From positions 931,599 through 995,598 of the forward strand of contig CM060855.1 of NCBI GenBank assembly GCA_030737835.1: a DNA stretch of 64,000 nucleotides. Reading direction: 5' to 3'. This document shows positions 47,967 to 59,600 of the stretch, in pieces (the first letter of the stretch is position 1; each line of letters starts with the position of its first letter). The notes below the pieces were generated by a model. It was not told the origin of the DNA. It did not search any database and worked only from the letters and a program-made list of their open reading frames with translations. The position numbers and the translations under genes were made by a program. The stretch is from Acorus gramineus. Lineage: Eukaryota; Streptophyta; Magnoliopsida; Acorales; Acoraceae.

Positions 47967-48416
47967 GGTTCTGTGTGTTACACTATGTACATTGTTAGCA
48001 ACAGTATGTACACTGTTGTACCTGTTACAGGTTCTGTATGTTACACTATGTACATTGTTATTACCATTGTGTACACTATTATTCCTGTTACAGCATCTGT
48101 ATGTTACACTATGTACACTGTTATCAATAGTATGTACATTGTTGTGCCTGTTGTATGTGCATATCAGGTTCACAGGTGACCATATGAACACTGTTATTCT
48201 CAATTTGTACACTCTTATAACTCTTACAGGTTCTGTGTGTTACACTATATACACTGTTAGCAACAATATGTACATTGTCGTACCTGTTACAGAGGTTCTG
48301 TATGGTACACTATATACAGTGTTATTACCATTGTATACACTGTTATACCTGTTACAGATTCTGTATGTTACACTATGTAACTGTTATCAATAGTATGTAC
48401 ACTGTTATACCTATTA
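47967..48416. repeat. ~63-bp minisatellite, copy 2
   Basis: The counterpart of 44393-44826 in the second duplicate, with about seven units and a longer unit 5 ('agcaacaatatgtacattgtcg'). The differences from copy 1 show unit-level change since the duplication. Confidence 0.9.
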
Positions 48417-48639
48417 TATTTGAATATCAAGAAAATATATCATTCTAAAAGAAACACAAATTATTCGCTAATCTTTTAACATAGACAGATGTTTATAAAC
48501 TTTCAATAGAATACATCATTGATAAAGACAGATAGATGTTCAAAAACTATCAATAGAGTAGTACATTATTGATAAAAAAGGTAGATGTTTATAAGCTTTC
48601 AAGAAAAATACATTATTCTTCAACGGCCACTGGATTATT

Positions 48640-49337
48640 GCATGTCTAACCTTGTCATTCTTCACAAACAAAAAATCAAATGAATGTGCTATGGCATAAT
48701 TGGTTAGCTACATTTGAAAATCTTCAACATCTTCAAACTGTTGATTAATTGAATGAATGCAGTTATCCCAAAAATTTGTGAGCATCCCATTTGACGTACT
48801 CTCGCAAATGGCTTCCCCTTGGGTGACCACGTTACAAGATGTAGCTATCGTATTATTCATGTTCAAATGGACTGTATTAGACATCCTGCAATTCATTTTG
48901 TTGAGAGCATGCATTAGGTATAAAAATATATATAACATTGAATTCCTGTTTTATATTTCAAAATTATATATATGTGTGTGCACATTGTTATCTCCGTCTG
49001 TGTACACTAATAAAATTCATATGAAATGGCTGTCATTTTACCTTATTCTTGCATCCCCACCACAGGATTGCTCATCATTCAGAGTAACAGATATCTCGAC
49101 AATCATGGCCCCACACATCTTATGGATGTCGTACATCCTCTCTACTGCCTTATCCTTACCAATAGTAACTTTAATCATTTCCTTCCCCGAAACTTTATAC
49201 TTCAAAATGACTTTGGCCGCATCGAACCCCCATCTTTCCACCAATTCATTGACAATATAAGCATATGTTGATGTTCTACATATGTTAACCAACTCTGCAT
49301 CTCCCATATATGTACAAGCTGCCATGATTGGTTCCAT
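48640..49337 (-). pseudogene. MULE transposase N-terminus (PB1 + DNA-binding), copy 2
   Basis: MEPIMAACTYMGD at 49337, then YAYIVNELVERWGFDAAKVI and KVTIGKDKAVERMYDIHKM (PB1-like). The donor AAG|gtaaaa lies near 49040 and the acceptor 'attgcag' near 48890. The following exon holds VHLNMNNTIATSCN, INQQFEDVEDFQM, then NYAIAHSFDFLFVKNDKVR (start of the DNA-binding domain). A TAG after FQM and loss of everything beyond about 48640 make it a remnant. The MULE edge is at about 50190-50208. Confidence 0.75.
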
Positions 49338-50292
49338 TGTTCAACAAAAATAAAGTAATATGCAAATATGAAAATGCAACTGACATGAATTTGGACTGTG
49401 TGCATGCTTAGAAAACACACAACATTGTTGACAATGTACATTATTAAGTTCTCTATGCACACTGTTATTCACACCTCATAATTCAAGAACATGCACAACT
49501 ATATAAAGAGTGAAAGTTTGAGAATTTCATAAATGTAAAACATGTACAACTACATAAAATGGACAAGCGCCGCACAATATACCATGTATTGTATGTGTAC
49601 ACTGATAAGTGCACTGTGTACACCCTTATACTTTAAAATTCTGAAAACTCTTTATTTGTGGAACATTCATATAAACATCTCGCATTACAACATCTAAAAA
49701 GAGGAATACAATATTGCAACAACATTCCATAAAAAAACATACATTGGTACCTCAAGGGGGTGAGATCGGGGCTCGGGTGGTCGGGATCGCGATCGAGGGG
49801 TTGGGGTCGCGGGAGGTGGGAGAGGGACACCGTGGGGGACGTGGGAGACGGTCGGGGGGGGGGGGGGCGCTATCGGAGTTGTTTGGGGGCGAGATTGGCG
49901 CAATGGGGGCTCGTGGAGGTGATTTGACAGATTTTTTAGTAGTTTTGGGGAGAAAGAGAGAGGTTGGGGGAGAAGGAGAGGTTGGGGGAGAGAGAAGTTA
50001 GGAGAGACAGAGAGGTTGGGGGAGATAGGAAATTAATGTTCACTTAGGGGTAAAAGAGGAAGAAAAATAACTAGAATGGATGGAAGTTGGATGGAAGGAC
50101 TCAAACAAAATACCACCACTAACTTAGAGACCTAAAGAAAATAAGAAAAAGTCAAATGACCTATTGTTATTACACAGGTATCCCCATGGACCTCTAATTA
50201 ATTTTCCCTTATTTGAAAGTCCATATTTGAGCAAAAAAATTAGAAATTGCTGCCTTGCAGGGTTGCGACAGGCAAAAGCGGGCGTCGGATGT

Positions 50293-51520
50293 GAGGGGAG
50301 AAGAGAGAGAGAGAGAGAGAGAGAGATGGAAAGGGGTTGGTGTCGAGAGAGGGGAGAATGAGAGAGGGTGGGGGCTTCAAAGTTCAACTGGGATTGCAAA
50401 TTTGACATGTTAGGCCCTGTTTGGTTAGGAGGATTAGGTATCTGGATTGGGATTTTCAATCTCAATCCAGGTCAATAATTTGTTTGGATAATTTTAGAAG
50501 GTTGATTGAGATTGAGTGAGTGTGATTTAGAATCCTTGATTAGAGGGATTGAGATACTCACTCAAGATGTGGTATTAAACTTTCTAGGTTTACTACTTCA
50601 CTTGTGGTTTGTGGGTATTGACATGCATGCTATATACATGTGAAAATGTGTGGGTTTAAACTATGTGTGGGTTTAAATTTAGGGGGTTTGGGTTCGAGTT
50701 CATAGGATCGAATAGGGGTAGACCGGGACACACCCCGTATAGATGGTCGGATCCTTCGGGTCGAGTATTTTACGCATTTTATCAGATCGAGTCCTGGTCA
50801 GGTTCAGGTTGGCCTGCGACTCATTGACAGTCCTATTTACAGGTTACCCCTATCCCATCCTTCAACGTTCGAAGTCTCGACGAGGCAACGGTTATCATCA
50901 TCCAGTCAGACGAGAGCGGAGTGGACATATTTCTTAACCAAGATCTTGTTAATCGACTTTGTCCCCTCCATCAGGTATCAGTTTTTGATACATTTCATAG
51001 TATCAGTTTTTGTTAGAGTTTGAAAAGATGAGTTGTCATTGTTTAATTAATTTTTTATCTTATTTTAAGTTACCATATCATTTCTTTGTTATCTTACCAA
51101 CATTGTCCTCAACCTAGAATTGTTTATTCTAATAAATATGTATCTTATTTTTCTTACAAACATTCCCTTTTATCAGTTGGGTCGGGTCGGGTCGGGTTTG
51201 GGAAGGGAAACCCAGTGAGTTTGGACAGGAAATGGGTTTACTTAGCAAAACCCTCCCCGAACCTGCACCGGTTGCAATTAATATTAAGATTAAACATTTA
51301 TTATAATAATTACATAATTTATATTTTCCATTTGGTATTCTAAAAAAATATATCAAAAAAATAAAAATGAATAAAATTAAATGCTAATTGAAATTTGAAA
51401 TCACATAAAAAATTGAAACATTATATTTTTCACTTGTTATGGATATTGAAAGTTTATATTTCTTATTTTATTTTCTTATTTTGTAAGATTTATTCTAATA
51501 AATATTTATTTTTATTTTAA
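50293..51520. other. No gene; MITE and hAT end fragments
   Basis: 50410-50423 reads TTAGGCCCTGTTTGG, the start of a Tourist-like MITE, but no matching right end is seen nearby. 50690-50840 carries 'cggatccttcgggtcgagt' and 'gcctgcgactcattgacag', resembling the right subterminal part of the TAGGCCTGTCAA hAT family. 51180-51200 has a short GGGTCGGGTCGG run. No coding sequence is supported. Confidence 0.5.
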
Positions 51521-51523
51521 ATT

Positions 51524-53110
51524 TCAACTTAGAATAAATATTACATAAAAATATGTTTTAATATTTTCTTTCCAAACCTGTCTTGGCCCATTCTGGCCCA
51601 ATCTTAATCTCACAACTTTAATTTTCTTATTCAATTGTCTTTCCACTTCTGCTTTTAATATCTTAAAGACATCCAATGCTTCAAACATTTCATGTAGCAA
51701 CAAAATATTACCATAACATGAGAAATGATCAATAAAAGTAATGAAATATTTATGCCCACTCAAAGTAGTTGAGAAATGTCCACATATATCTGTGTAAATG
51801 ATTTCTAAGAATGCAGAACTTCTAGTGGCTTCTTTCTTATAACTTTTACTTTGTTTTCCTTTAATGCAACTAACATAGATACCGAAATCAGTAAAGTCAA
51901 GAGTTTTTAGAACTCCTTCATTCATCAACCTTTTAATTATCTCAAGAGATATGCGTCCAAATATTTGATGCTACAAATTAGCCGAATTCTCATTCACCAT
52001 GGCACTTTTCATTCCAACATTCACGTGTAGAGTTAACAATGATTTACAAAAATCAAAATCAAGATTTAATTTGTATAAACCTCCTCATAACATTCCATTC
52101 CCAATTAAAGCAGAGTTTTGATACAAACTAAACATAAAATTTCCAAATGAAAAGGTATAACCCTCTAAATCAAGTCTAGGAAATAACAATAAATTCCTAG
52201 ATATAGATGAAACATAATAAACATTATGCAGATCCAAACAGAATCCGGTTTTCCAAATAAGCTGTAAAGTGCCAACAACTTAAACTTTTGATTTCAATCA
52301 GTTTCCCATTAATATGGTTTGCTTATTCTTTTCTAGCTTCCAGGTTGTAAGGAATCCTAGCAATGATTTGGACATGTGAATAGAGGCATCAGAATCAATC
52401 CACCGAGTATTAGGAGGAACATCAATAAGATTGGTTTCATGACAAACAAAATTAAAACTGTCACCTTTCTTTTCAAATCAATTCTTGCATTTTAGATAGT
52501 CTTTCTTGAAGTGTCCTTTCTTGCCACATAAATAACATTTTATATTACCTTCCTTATTCTCTTCTTTAGAACCAGATGCCTGTGGCGATTCTTTACTTTT
52601 CTTGGAAGAAAACTTTTCCTTTTCTTATGCTTCTGTTCACTAGTCATCATGTGGACAGACTGAAAACCCTCTTGCTTCAATCTCTCTACCTCTTGTACAC
52701 ACATGATTATGAGTTCATTCATTTGTCCATTTTTCTCTTTGCACATTATAAGAAACTCTGAACAAACCAAAGTGTGATGGAAGAGAGTTGAGCAAAAATT
52801 GAATCATGAAAGGTTCAAATATAGTGAGCTCAATTTCATTTAGTTGTTTGGCTAAGTCTATCAATATCATGATGTGTTGATGCACACCACTGACCCTGTC
52901 ATATTTTGTTGAGGTCAACTTAGACATTAACGTAGCAATTAAAGATTTATCCGCTCTGAAACTATGCTTCCACCGCCTTTATATAATCCACTGCATCATA
53001 GTTGTTAGGAATTAACCGTCTAATATTTTCGGCAATGGAACCCTTAATTATCATCAAACAAATGCGATTGGATTCCTCCCACTTTTCCCTAAAAGACTTT
53101 TCTTCATCTG
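51524..53110 (-). pseudogene. Ty1/copia retrotransposon fragment (gag to integrase)
   Basis: From 53110 downwards, frames interrupted by stops and shifts read a gag of the UBN2 type (IRRLIPNNYDAVDYIKAVEA; LIDLAKQLNEIELTIFEPFM). At about 52545-52480 is a zinc knuckle C-YLC-GKKGHFKKD with Tyr in place of the last Cys. Near 52390 is a protease-like RWIDSDASIHMS where a D-S-G triad is expected. The GAG-pre-integrase domain (LMNEGVLKTLDFTDF...CIKGKQS) and integrase start (EIIYTDICGHFSTTLSGHKYF, TFIDHFS) follow, with the first two catalytic Asp present. It ends near 51524; reverse transcriptase and RNase H are missing. Confidence 0.88.
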
Positions 53111-53329
53111 TTTCTTTAATTTTGGGAGTCTCAACAGACTTCGCATTCTGGTTGGATGAATTTTCATCCGTTGTGGGCTTAGAAGTTTGGCTTCTTTGGT
53201 TTTTTCACTCAGAGAGTCTAATCAAGACTAAAAAGATCAAAATAATTAACAGTCTTTCATGCCAATCTGAAAAGTTGGATCTATTGAGAATTGGAATCCT
53301 AGACAAATTATTAGCCAAGAGACCTAGAA

Positions 53330-53575
53330 GAATGTTTTTCAGAGACCTGTACGAAAGATTTTCGTAATCTGGATGTAAATTATGTCCAGGGACCTAGATG
53401 AATGTTTTTCAGGGACCTGTATGAATTTTTTTGGTAATCTGGATGTAAATTCTGTTCGGGGACAAAAACAAAAATTTTATAGGGACTCATATTGAAGATT
53501 TTAGGGGTCTGGACGTAAATTCTGTTCAGGGACGAAAATATAAATTTTTTAGGGTATTTATTCAACACATGATCA
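53330..53575. repeat. Tandem repeat with GGATGTAAATTCTGTCCAGG-type units
   Basis: About four degenerate units of 55-66 bp, each with 'ctggatgtaaatt(a/c)tgt(c/t)c' followed by 'gggac' and 'tttttaggg' or 'tttttcaggg'. It separates the copia gag from the probable 5' LTR. A piece of this unit also occurs at the junction of the tandem duplication (46634-46660). Confidence 0.7.
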
Positions 53576-53837
53576 TGCTTTCATCTACAGAAGTACAGAG
53601 ATAATATTAAATCATGAACATTTAAAAACAAAAAAAATACATCTATACATGCTTTCTCTTTTAGATTAAATTCTAGTTTACATATAATTTGAAGAAACAA
53701 ATTAATTCTTCATAAATCAGTGGCTATCTATCAAAAAATAAACCATAAGAAATTAAAAGACTAGCCACGGCATGATTTTTTTTTAAATCACATGTAAATA
53801 TATGATTTGATTCATCCGAAATCTAAATCAAAGACAT

Positions 53838-55560
53838 ACCTGGTTTTGATACTACATGGTAGATTTAATAGAGATTTTCAAACATAACTAAATCCATTGA
53901 GGTAGTTTTATCTTCTTCAGATCCTTCTCTAATGTGATTTTTTAGATGGATCACATCTCTCTATCTTTTTTGATTCTGATGTTTGATGGAAACACTCAGA
54001 AAATATCCGATGAGATTGGGAACCCATCTCTCTCTCTTTTTATAACTTGTCCATCACAAGTTTATCTGACGGTTATGATGAAGGGTTACGAGTTTAAAAG
54101 AGAAACCTCTTCAAATTTTATTTGTTTGGGCCACTAACATAGGAACAACTTTCCAAGACAGATATTCCAAGACAGCGATCCCATGCGTCCAAATATTCCA
54201 AGACAGATATGGAGGACATGGGAGCGGTGAGTGCAGATGGCCGATGGTTGGTGCTCGCGCGTTGCCGCTTTGTAAAGGCATCTTTGGTGATTGTGGGGAA
54301 TTCACGCAAGCAGTGCAATGGGAGGTCGACGATGGCACATGAATGCACTTTTGGACAGACGCCTGGTGTGGGGAACCTCTATGTTCAAAATTCCCGCTCG
54401 TGCACGCTCTTGCACGGGCTCGAGAGAGCGCGGTATGTAGTTTCTGGATCGTAGAGGGGAGTGTTGGACGGTGGACTGTGGCGTTGTAAAGGTCCCGTCT
54501 TGCGCTCGCGGAGGCGGCACACTAGCGCTCATTGCAACGCTTGGGGAGTGGATAGGGAGTTTTGACCCTCATCCGGACAGGCCTCTACGGTCTTCGAAGC
54601 CATCCGAGGGCTTCTCCGTCAAGCGCAGCTATGTCTAGTGGAGGAGACACCGTGCCCATGCCACACTAGCGTGTGGAAGCCTCGCTCGCATCTAGAAGCC
54701 AAAGATCCCAAGGAAGATCAAGGTGTTCCTCTGGCTCCTCACACATGAGCGCCTCCTCACTAAAGTTTAGCGTTCCAAATGGAGTAGAGATGCGCAGGTG
54801 CTTTGCTCATTTTGCGGTGTTGCCCCTCAGACACTGACCCACCTATTCTGCGAGTGTTGGTTGGTGCAGGAGCTGTGGGGAGTAGTGGGGGTAACCTCTT
54901 CTCTCATCTAATTTCATGACCTGGAGGGGATGTAGGCAGCCGGAGCGGAGCTCGGCACGAGAGTCACATCGAGGCCTTTGAAACTGGTCACTCATTTGAT
55001 CGTCCCAGCATGCACTTGGGCCATCTGGTTGACTAGGAACGACGTCATTTTTAAGGGTGCAAGGGCTTATTCAGATAACATGTGGGCTTTTGCGTCGGTA
55101 CTCATACAGGATTGGACGCGAGAGTTGGTGGGCGTGCAGAGCATCTCCCTGGGAGGGGGGGGGGGTGGGTAGTTCATATCACATAGAAGGAGGACCATCT
55201 TGAGTGGGAGTTGGCATTCTTGACGGGTAGCCACCCATCTACTCACAGCGCCAGTGCCCTGCCTTCCCTTTTTCTATAATGCTTACGCAATTTCCTTTCT
55301 ATTTTCGCATGTGTATTTATTTTCAATCTGTTCCCCACACCTCTAATTTAAATATGTACTAATCCATTTTTTGTAATGAAATCGATTGGTGGCAAGTGTC
55401 TATTGTTTTAAAAAAAAAAAAAAACATAGGAACAACTTTACATCCCATGCTAACAAAATTCACTACTTTGGCCCTGCAACAATCGTTGATATTTTTTTCA
55501 TCAGCTCTCGCATGTTCTCAATGTAAATCGATTCCTCTTTCAATAAAGTGGCATCACGAG
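53838..55560 (-). mobile_element. Probable 5' LTR and primer site of the copia element, split by a LINE
   Basis: On the minus strand 'tagtatcaaaaccagg' (about 53838-53858) resembles a decayed initiator-tRNA primer-binding site ahead of gag. Upstream of it, 53860-54135 contains a TATA-like 'gttataaaaagag' in AG-rich DNA, as in a copia LTR. The sequence resumes after the LINE at 55440-55560. I could not fix the LTR's far end or ends in TG...CA. Confidence 0.4.
54153..55422 (+). mobile_element. 5'-truncated LINE with poly(A) tail
   Basis: Exact 17-bp direct repeats starting AACATAGGAACAACTTT flank it (54136-54152 and 55423-55439), and an A-run ends it (about 55410-55422): the marks of target-primed insertion. 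Near 54700-54880 the frame reads KIKVFLWLLTHERLLTKV, a stop, then C-SFCGVAPQTLTHLFCEC-W, the zf-RVT domain. 54978-55172 continues with TWAIWLTRNDVIFKG. Endonuclease and reverse transcriptase are lost by 5' truncation. It lies within the probable copia LTR and is therefore younger. Confidence 0.88.
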
Positions 55561-55561
55561 T

Positions 55562-55905
55562 GTCAGGTCCATTTGAAAACACAGATTGAAAAGTAACTTT
55601 TGGAATAAAGCTGTTTTTTAAGATGATTTTAGACTTTGACTTTTATTGTGATGCTTTTTTTTAATTCGGGAATCAATATTTGAAAGCAATTTATGTTTGG
55701 CAGAGAAAATTGTTTTTCAATTCAAAAAATCGATTCCGACCAAAAAAACGTTATTTTTTAGTTTTTCAAAACACGGATTTCGAGGAAAAAATTAAAAGGA
55801 ATCTAACTTTCAATTATTAATAAAGCTGCCCCGTTTGGTTGCACAATTTTAACTTTTCAGCTTTTTAAAAAGCAAAAGCTACCCCAAACATACAACCAAA
55901 CGGGA
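55562..55905. mobile_element. Tourist-like MITE, copy 1
   Basis: Runs parallel to 58538-58885 over its whole length ('aaaagtaacttttggaataaagctg', 'tttggcagagaaaa', 'caaccaaacggga'). Ends are worn: AGGTCCATTTG on the left and CCAAACGGGA on the right. No clear TTA pair. Non-coding. Confidence 0.7.
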
Positions 55906-56432
55906 AGTGACTGTCGGGACTATGATTGCGAGATCTTGACTAAGATACTTTTACCCCCTCTTTTAGAAAGCCGCTTCCAGCCTCCCACATCCCCTCGAGC
56001 GACAGGAAAATGATTATTAAGAAGTTAGCTTGTGTCCTTAGCAAGGATTATTTTTAAAAGACACAAAGCTCGATTTAATTAATCATGAAGAGAGTTTAAA
56101 TCTGGATGCCAAAATTCAGAAACAAATACAAAAATTCAGAGACATATTCTGGCCAATTTCCAATATCTACTAAGAATCATGAAATTTATACTATCTTAGA
56201 AATGTATTTGTTCCCCTTCAAATGCATAGTAAATCAAGTGAACACACTTCCACAATCAAATTGATTCTAGCTAATTGATTCTAAACAAATAATGTGACGT
56301 ACATAAATCACATGCCATTACTACATGTTTCTTTTACAATAACAATGAGACTCCTTGTATATTAACTTTTCAAAGCTTATTTTTCCAATGTAAAACTAAA
56401 TACATTTGAAAACATTTCAAAATTGAATTATT
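55906..56432. other. 0.5 kb without a recognisable gene
   Basis: AT-rich DNA; no motifs or repeats stand out. Confidence 0.4.
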
Positions 56433-56843
56433 TGTTAGATATTTTCAACAATTGTAAAGTTGGGTTTGAGTGGTCCCTATGGAAGGTTGAAAAGTGGTTC
56501 TACTCTTTTAGTCTCACATCGGTTGTTTAAAAAATATTTTGAGGATTTATAAGGAGAGCTCATTCTACTTTAGTGAATCTCTTTTGGTGGACCCCCTATG
56601 GTGAACCTTTGATGCGGGGTGGCACCATCACCCGTAGCGTGTGCACGCGCTCATCCTCCCATCTTTTCTTTTACGAGTTAGCATCATCAGCCATCTGTAT
56701 CCTTAAAGTTGTACTTCATACATCCCTCGTGTACTCGCAGTTCTGACCGGAGCGGGTGAAATCTGTCTAAAAGCATTCAACACTATTGATTCTTGAAGCA
56801 CTCACACAAGTTCTGTCTTCTTCCATTGTCCTGATTTCTAACA
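56433..56843 (+). mobile_element. Small solo LTR (411 bp), probably copia-like
   Basis: It starts TGTTAGATATT and ends GATTTCTAACA, giving inverted TGTTAGA/TCTAACA termini. Flanks TTATT (56428-56432) and TTATA (56844-56848) agree at 4 of 5. A TATA-like 'aggatttataaggag' sits at about 56540. No internal domain is adjacent. The strand is taken from the TATA-like element. Confidence 0.6.
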
Positions 56844-58537
56844 TTATAGATTCAAATGTTTAATAGAATAGGAATCATTAATTTGAAATATTAGTTTTTA
56901 TTATAAAAAAACCAACAAGTTGTTCTTCAAAACAACATGATTTAGGAATTTTAGTATTTTTTTAAAAAAATATTTTTTACTAAACCACATCTTAACAGGT
57001 TAGTAGAAGTACCCCATCTTCATCGAAGGGGCCTAAATTCTAGTCTTGCCCTTGTTGATAGGCCTGCCTCTGTTTTTTTCAACTTTAATTTATGCATTTC
57101 TTATGTTGTTCTCACTATGCTTCTTTTTATTTCAATTGCTTAATTGCTTAATGGCTAAGATTTTGGAGGGAAATTATTTTTTCAAATCTTGAGGGGCTTA
57201 AAATTACCACCCAAACACATGGTATGCCACAATTGAGATTTGAAAGGGATTCTCGGTTCTTTCTTTTTTTCAATTTTGTGGGTCCCAAAAAAAAATAATT
57301 GAAAACATGGGTATGCCCCTACCCCCAATGGATAATATGGGTCCTCTACTTAATAGGAGAAGATTTGATCATAAAATAAAAAAAAGTTCATCTAACAAAA
57401 AAAAAAAGAAGATGATTTAGGAACTGTTGGACTAATTAATAATTGCAAGATAAAAGATGGAACTGTATGGGGGGAGGAATCATATGCTGGAGAAAAAAAA
57501 AAGAAGAAAGAAAGAAAGAAGAGAGAAGAAATTCACATTCTTGACAAAAGAAAGAGTGGCCTTCATTGCAAGTTCTCACTGGATAAATGCCCTCCATGTA
57601 TTAAACTTTTCATGCAAATTGACTATCTCTATGTCACGCAGACATCTGTTCTTGACCAGTGATAGATACTTTGTTCTTTGAAAAATGAATGTTGGGCTAA
57701 GCCTTTTTTACATTCTTAAACGCAGTCCATCAAAATTTTCTTTTCTTTTTTTAATCATGTATATCATTTAATGAGATACGTGTTTTATAAAAAATAAAGT
57801 ATATATTTCAATAAAATAAATGATATAAATTTATTAAAATAAATGTAAAATATTTTTATTAAAGCATATACCATGGTACATTGTGTTGGGAGAGCTAAAA
57901 AGATATATAAGATTGCATTAAAGATTGAAAAAATGATGGGTAACACCACTCTTGTTCTCTGATTTTGACAAGGGGCCACCATGTGATGGATACTTGTGTC
58001 TTAAGAAACATAGAATATCATGATCACATTAAAGAAAGCCTACTTGAAAAGATAAGAATTTTCTTTAAAAACTAAAAAAAAAATCAGAGAATTTGCATCA
58101 TTAGATGCCGAAAGAACCTAACTTTTTCTACCCAGAATTGATTGGTAGCATATTTTTGACATTTTTACATGAATCTGCTTTACCTAAGATCACCTCCAAA
58201 GGTTCCTTCTGTTGAAAAATTCAGGAAAATATGATACTAGATTTCTTTTGGAAAAAAAAAACATAGTGGAAATCATCATTTTCTTCTATCAGGTTTGTAA
58301 TTCTATCGAGAGGCTCACGAGGCAATGACAGAGGCATACATCATGTTAACATTGAAAAAATTTTAAAGGCAATTTAGAAACCTTTTCAGATGGGTTTTTA
58401 CTTTTACATAAATCGAAAATATCAAATATAACAATTTTGAGAAACCATGTTTTATTAAAAAGTTTGTTACAATTTTTAATATAAAAAATATGTTTTTTAA
58501 AAAACAAAAAAGTGAACTTCTTGATAATCAAGTTTTA
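56844..58537. other. 1.7 kb without a recognisable gene
   Basis: AT-rich. Includes a purine-rich 'gaaaaaaaaaagaag' run near 57490 and, at 57700-57960, a segment similar in style to the AT-rich MITEs at 7795 and 13837 ('catttaatgagata', 'gttttataaaaaata'). No coding sequence is supported. Confidence 0.4.
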
Positions 58538-58885
58538 CTGGGTCCGATTGGAAACACAGATTGAAAAGTAGCTTTTGGAATAAAGCTGTTTTTTAAGATG
58601 ATTTTAGACCTTGACTTTTTTAGGATGTTTTTTTTTAATTCAGGAATCAATATTTGAAAGGAGTTTAATGTTTGGCAGAGAAAGTTGCTTTTCAATTCAA
58701 AAAATCGATTTCGATCAAAAAGCGTTATTTTTTAGCTTTTTAAAACACAGATTTCAAGGGAAAAATTAAAAGGAATCCAGCTTCCGATTCTGCAAAAAGC
58801 TGTCCCGTTTGGCTGCACGATTTTAGCTTTTCAGCTTTTCAAAAAACAAAAGCGCGCCCAAACGCGCAACCAAACGGGACCTAAG
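58538..58885. mobile_element. Tourist-like MITE, copy 2 (348 bp)
   Basis: The left end CTGGGTCCGATTGG and right end CCAAACGGGACCTAAG are inverted with small differences; TTA flanks both sides (58535-58537 and 58886-58888). The interior matches 55562-55905. Inverted words 'agctttt...aaagct' give it hairpin potential. Non-coding. Confidence 0.75.
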
Positions 58886-59249
58886 TTATTTTTCTATAAA
58901 ATCATATTTTTTAAATGCGTATCCATGAAGCCTCTTAATTTGAGATTTCAATACAATCGCCTTAAGATTTTTTTTGGGGATAAAGAATTTCAAGAAGGGG
59001 GTGGTTAAAAATACCCCACTGGGTTGGAATCCCACCCCAATTTTTTTTGAGGGGTGGGATTGGATGATGGAAGGAAAAAATGAAGAGAAAAATGAGAAAG
59101 AGAGATATAAGGAAAAAGAGATTTGAGTGAGGGGCTGGGGAGGATGCTGAGGGTGGCGGGGGTGGTTAACAGAGGAGGGTAGTGGACGGAAGAAGTGGCG
59201 GAGGAGGGTAGTACCGCAGTTGGAGGGGGAGAGAAAAAGAGAGTATAGA

Positions 59250-59600
59250 GGGTGATGGTGGGCTCCTCTGGCGAACTTGGTCATCCTCCCGAGCCATTCC
59301 TCTTCCCTCGCCCGCTCCGCACTCTCGCTCCCATCACCTCCCTGAATCAAGCCATGAACATGGACATTTTCATGTTGTGATTCTCCTCTACCAGCACCAC
59401 CACGTCAGGCCTCAGCTCCCCCCTCACCCGCCTCAAAAGCTCATTGCTAGGGTTCTCCATTACACGGTCTTACCTACCACCTTTTGTAGCGCGAACATGA
59501 AATTCACCACCACTGCCGCCTCCTCGTTGAGCTTGACCACCCTCCAATCTAGCTCTGACACTTTGCACCAGACCACGTTGAACCCGACAGAGCGACCCCC
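59250..59600 (-). pseudogene. GRAS-family protein fragment
   Basis: On the minus strand the frame reads VGFNVVWCKVSELDWRVVKL and EEAAVVVNFMFALQKVVG, which fits the GRAS stretch around 'A-V-N-F-x-F-x-L-H'. A stop and frameshift follow; the next frame gives ENPSNELLRRVRGELRPDVV and VLVEENHN (the LR..PD.V.LVEQE..N block), then after another shift SAERAREEEWLGRM, like the E(R)...EE.LGR motif before the SAW region. Upstream and C-terminal parts are missing and there is no intron, so it is a broken piece, possibly a retrocopy or transduplicated fragment. GRAS assignment is by motif order only. Confidence 0.6.

Larger units (their letters stand above)
46661..50292. repeat. Tandem duplication, copy 2 (3.6 kb)
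   Basis: Starts TGAAGGACAACATACATTAA and ends 'aaagcgggcgtcggatgt' near 50292. Between the copies lie 22 bp (46639-46660, 'aaattatgtccaggg...') absent at the outer edges. Copy 2 has a longer G-run (49856-49867) and an extra 'gttgggggag' repeat near 49970. Confidence 0.92.
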
